Below the pieces are notes generated by a model, which saw nothing but the letters and a program-made list of their open reading frames with translations, was not told the origin of the DNA and made no database searches. Positions 3,604-5,791 of a stretch of DNA of 5,791 nucleotides are shown in pieces. The translations under genes and the position numbers were made by a program. Origin of the DNA: Bryobacterales bacterium (GTDB taxonomy: Bacteria > Acidobacteriota > Terriglobia > Bryobacterales > Bryobacteraceae); assembly GCA_025462985.1 (NCBI GenBank), contig JAOAPP010000409.1, positions 1 through 5,791 of the forward strand. The letters run 5' to 3'. Positions within the stretch are counted from its first letter, which is position 1. Every line of letters starts with the position of its first letter.

Positions 3604-5262
3604 ATGGCTACTCCTCCTAACCCGCCGTCACGCAGCGACATTGGACCTATCTCCGACACAACCAGCCTGGGCGAACCCGGCGAGACTCCCGCCGCCCGGG
3701 TCGCCGCCGCCAGCAGCAGACAAGCGCCGCCTGACGCTGGCCAATCAGAGATCGAAACTGAAACCGACCCGGCCACGACGGATGAGACCTCGCAAGAGGC
3801 CAACGGAGCAGTTCCTAGCAATAGCAACACCGCCGCATCGACGGAGGAGCCGGCGACGACCGTCACGACGGAAAGCAAATCTCCCAGCGCGTCCGACACC
3901 TCCTTCGCCGGGGGACAAGGGGAGGACCAACGAGGCATGGGTAAACCGTGGCCCGCGCTTGATTATTCCCAGACGCCCGATGGCGTCGAAAAACAATTGC
4001 ATGAGAGAATGCTGGCGAGGTACGGGACTAATCTGGTTAACGACATGGAGGACGCGCAATACCTCCTCTCCTACGTCACGCGGAATGGATTGGATGACGA
4101 ACGCAACGTAACCGAGGAAACCATCCAGACGGTGATCGCGGCCCGCGAACACATGCGCAACTTGACCTTCGATTCGCAAAAGGAGGAGGCGAAGTTCCGC
4201 AAGTGCTGCGGCGTGCTGGCCAAAGCGGCCGAGCCTGTCACCGCCGCGAGCCTGCGCGATTCCTTCACCAAAGAGCTGTATCGCCCCTGGCTCATCCTGG
4301 AACCTCGGTTAAAGCCAGTCGCCGAGATCGCGTGCCGCCGGTATCGCGCCTTGGCCATCCTCATCCTGGTCTTTCTGCTCGGCTTTCAAATTTATTGGAC
4401 TGCTTGTTCGACAGTGCTCAACAAGACCGACGCCCTGATCTCCGAAATCAATAAGGCGCCGTCGCGCGAGTACTACATTGCCCAGGAAAGCGCGCGGGCC
4501 GACGCGTTGAAGGCCGCGACGGACACTACGCAAAGCGCGGACGAGCCGTCCAGCGACCCCTCCAGTTCGTCGGAAGGTGGGTCGACCGCTGTCGTCTCCC
4601 TCAAGCAAGACAAGACGCAGCTTACCCGGGACGAGTTGGTTTCCAAGATCGCGGAATTAAACGCCAACTACTCGATGCTGGATAAGTTCATGCGGCCGTT
4701 CCGGCGGCTCTATTTCGTGCCTAACCCGCCGGCCGCGCAGTCCCAGGCGACGCCAGCGCCCCAGCCTAGTACAACCCGCCCGCCCACTACGACGTCACAA
4801 CCCAGCTCACCGCCGAATCCTTCCACGACCGAGGCCCACCGCACCAACGGCCAGGATCCCGATGCCATTTTCAAGCCTAGCGAATTCCAGACGACGAGCG
4901 CTTCCATTCGCGCCGTCGCCAGCCAGGTGGTCGAAGTGATGCAAAAGTGGCTCTTACCGCTTCTCTACGGAGCGCTCGGCGCGTCGGTTTTCGTCATCCG
5001 AACGCTTTCCGTCCAGGCGCGAGACCGCCTTTTCCGGCGCGAAGCGCTGGTCTCTCTGGTCCTGCGAGTCTTTCTCGGGATGATTTCCGGGTTGGCGATC
5101 GGATGGTTCTGGAATCAGAATCCAGCTGCCGCGACGGCAGCGGGCCCCGTAACGGTGACTACTCTGTCGCCTTTTGCCCTGGCCTTCGTCGCCGGCTACG
5201 GCGTCGAGCTTTTCTTCGCCCTCCTGGATAAGATCGTCTCCACCTTTACCAACAAGGCGTAG
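3604..5262 (+). CDS. large membrane protein of unknown function, 552 aa
   Basis: Residues 1-112 are a low-complexity, acidic tail rich in P, S, T, A and E, likely disordered. Residues 113-245 form a helical, charged cytoplasmic-looking region. A first transmembrane helix lies at about 249-267. It is followed by a polar segment of about 180 residues with two helical stretches (about 272-305, 333-362) and two low-complexity linkers (about 306-330 Ser-rich, 372-412 Pro/Thr-rich). Three C-terminal helices follow at about 449-468 (LPLLYGALGASVFVIRTLS), 483-503 (LRVFLGMISGLAIGWFW) and 521-541 (SPFALAFVAGYGVELFFALLD). This C-terminal block resembles an unnamed family of bacterial membrane proteins I recall by the pattern LPLLYG-x-LGA and LSP-x-ALAF-x-AGY-x-VE; its role is unknown. 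With the N-terminus inside, the central segment would be periplasmic. The ATG at 3604 has no Shine-Dalgarno sequence; a later start at M112 would remove only the disordered tail. The gene is alone on its strand and is not part of the array. Confidence 0.85.
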   Translation: MATPPNPPSRSDIGPISDTTSLGEPGETPAARVAAASSRQAPPDAGQSEIETETDPATTDETSQEANGAVPSNSNTAASTEEPATTVTTESKSPSASDTSFAGGQGEDQRGMGKPWPALDYSQTPDGVEKQLHERMLARYGTNLVNDMEDAQYLLSYVTRNGLDDERNVTEETIQTVIAAREHMRNLTFDSQKEEAKFRKCCGVLAKAAEPVTAASLRDSFTKELYRPWLILEPRLKPVAEIACRRYRALAILILVFLLGFQIYWTACSTVLNKTDALISEINKAPSREYYIAQESARADALKAATDTTQSADEPSSDPSSSSEGGSTAVVSLKQDKTQLTRDELVSKIAELNANYSMLDKFMRPFRRLYFVPNPPAAQSQATPAPQPSTTRPPTTTSQPSSPPNPSTTEAHRTNGQDPDAIFKPSEFQTTSASIRAVASQVVEVMQKWLLPLLYGALGASVFVIRTLSVQARDRLFRREALVSLVLRVFLGMISGLAIGWFWNQNPAAATAAGPVTVTTLSPFALAFVAGYGVELFFALLDKIVSTFTNKA

Positions 5263-5283
5263 CCAACCACCAAGAGGTTTCCT

Positions 5284-5358
5284 GGAGGGACGCCCGATGG
5301 GCGTCCTCGCATTCCTAGCGTCCAACGGTTCGCGAGGACGGGCAGCGCCCGTCCCTCC
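5284..5358. repeat. pair of inverted REP-like palindromes (BIME-like)
   Basis: Two 27-base units (5284-5310 and 5332-5358) lie head to head around a 21-base spacer. The second is the reverse complement of the first at both 9-base ends (GGAGGGACG and CGTCCTCGC). The 9-base centres differ, yet each unit keeps its own hairpin: GGACGCCC-gat-GGGCGTCC and GGACGGGC-agc-GCCCGTCC. Changes that preserve pairing, and placement between converging genes, fit REP elements, which are often spread by REP-associated transposases. None is seen here. The first hairpin could also protect the 3' end of the upstream mRNA. Confidence 0.8.
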
Positions 5359-5376
5359 AATTAAGAAGCCAATCCT

Positions 5377-5415
5377 AAAAAAGAAAAAGCGGCCCGGGAC
5401 TTAACCCGGGCCGCT
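5377..5415 (-). terminator. strong rho-independent terminator for the secreted-protein gene
   Basis: On the minus strand, arms at 5415-5405 and 5398-5388 form a perfect 11-bp GC-rich stem with a 6-base loop, followed by a T-rich tract (5387-5377, one C). It starts 26 bases past the stop at 5441-5443. On the plus strand the stem is not followed by T's, so it serves only the minus-strand gene. Confidence 0.92.
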
Positions 5416-5440
5416 CTCTCAATTGATTACTAAAAGCGTT

Positions 5441-5791
5441 CTACTTTTGGTGCTCGAAGTAGCTCACGCATTGGCCTTGGTTCTTGAACGGCCCCGGTGC
5501 GGCGGTGAAGCTTTGCCACCCGCCATTCTTGCACGAATCGGCGCTCTCAAACGTAAATGTGGCATCATTAATCATGACGTTGTCCGCCTGCATCGTTTGA
5601 ACACCCCCAGCGACAGCCCAGCTTGCGTCCGTCACGAGTTGAATTCCAGTAATCGGATAACTGCCATATGAAGCTTGGACTTGGAAATAGGGTTCGTAAA
5701 ACGCACCCCCCAGTTGAGAGGCGTCAACCAAGCTGGCAGGCTGCACCAAGTTCCCCGAGTTCTGCCAGATATTCTGCGGGCACCCGGTGTA
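5441..5791 (-). CDS. probable secreted protein, C-terminal 116 residues (cut by window edge)
   Basis: The frame is open from the window edge to TAG at 5443-5441. A TTG at 5749 could pose as a start, but the frame continues without a stop to base 5791 and reads sensibly (YTGCPQNIW), so the real start lies outside. The fragment looks all-beta and has three cysteines (4, 87, 108 of the fragment). It ends with DSCKNGGWQSF...FKNQGQCVSYF. This closing motif, with the CKNGGW and FKNQG-x-CV halves and two cysteines that could bond, is one I recognise from the C-termini of unnamed exported proteins in several soil phyla; its role is unknown. A signal peptide is expected but not visible. The strong terminator just downstream marks the end of its transcription unit, which converges on the membrane-protein gene. 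Confidence 0.85.
   Translation of the reverse strand, partial: YTGCPQNIWQNSGNLVQPASLVDASQLGGAFYEPYFQVQASYGSYPITGIQLVTDASWAVAGGVQTMQADNVMINDATFTFESADSCKNGGWQSFTAAPGPFKNQGQCVSYFEHQK

Noticed and set aside
3641..4179. Overlapping frames on both strands within the N-terminal half of the membrane-protein gene
   Set aside because: They are arginine- and proline-rich products typical of out-of-frame reading of GC-rich coding DNA, while the long frame has coherent membrane helices and length.
5441..5749. Treating the TTG at 5749 as the start of a 102-residue protein
   Set aside because: The frame continues without a stop to the window edge, the upstream codons read sensibly, and no signal peptide follows the TTG. 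It is a C-terminal fragment.
1..5791. CRISPR arrays, tRNA, rRNA and riboswitches
   Set aside because: There are no regularly spaced short direct repeats and no cloverleaf or recognisable RNA motif; the only repeated elements are the attC-type sites and the REP-like pair.

Overview
The window looks like chromosome from a GC-rich environmental bacterium. None of the seven translation starts visible here has a convincing Shine-Dalgarno sequence. There is a paired REP-like palindrome built on GGAGGGACG, a DUF5069-type gene, and two exported proteins of unknown function. This mix would suit Verrucomicrobiota or a similar soil phylum, but the phylum is a guess, because the only housekeeping gene (a coaE fragment) is too short to place it.

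Layout. Bases 1-231 (minus strand) hold the N-terminal part of dephospho-CoA kinase. Bases 300-336 are a rho-independent terminator serving the exported protein at 361-1029 (minus). Bases 1188-3344 are the main feature: five compact minus-strand genes separated by imperfect palindromes that carry the integron core motifs RYYYAAC and GTTRRRY. I read this as a cassette array of the CALIN type (a cluster of attC sites with no integron integrase visible). In transcription order the genes are: a toxin-like gene with an apparent one-base frameshift (3339-3035), an exported DUF2314/YegJ-like protein (2906-2445), a small lipoprotein (2249-1923), a DUF5069 gene with a premature stop (1817-1386), and a small membrane protein (1376-1188). 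The recombination sites are attC A (2909-3032), attC B (2252-2444), the decayed attC C (1819-1922), and single cores at 3338-3344 and 1384-1390.

On the other side of a gene-free stretch (3345-3603), a plus-strand gene (3604-5262) encodes a 552-residue membrane protein of unknown function. It ends in a 180-base intergenic region with the REP-like pair (5284-5358) and a strong minus-strand terminator (5377-5415). That terminator belongs to a second secreted protein, whose C-terminal 116 residues fill 5441-5791 (minus).

How it fits together. The cassette genes share no pathway. What unites them is packaging: each starts within about 8 bases of a recombination core, and the first three stop at or within 2 bases of the next inverse core. 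Two of the five genes look broken and two of the sites look decayed, as expected for an ageing array no longer maintained by a local integrase. No integrase, attI or RNA gene is visible. All family names come from reading the translations; no database search was possible.
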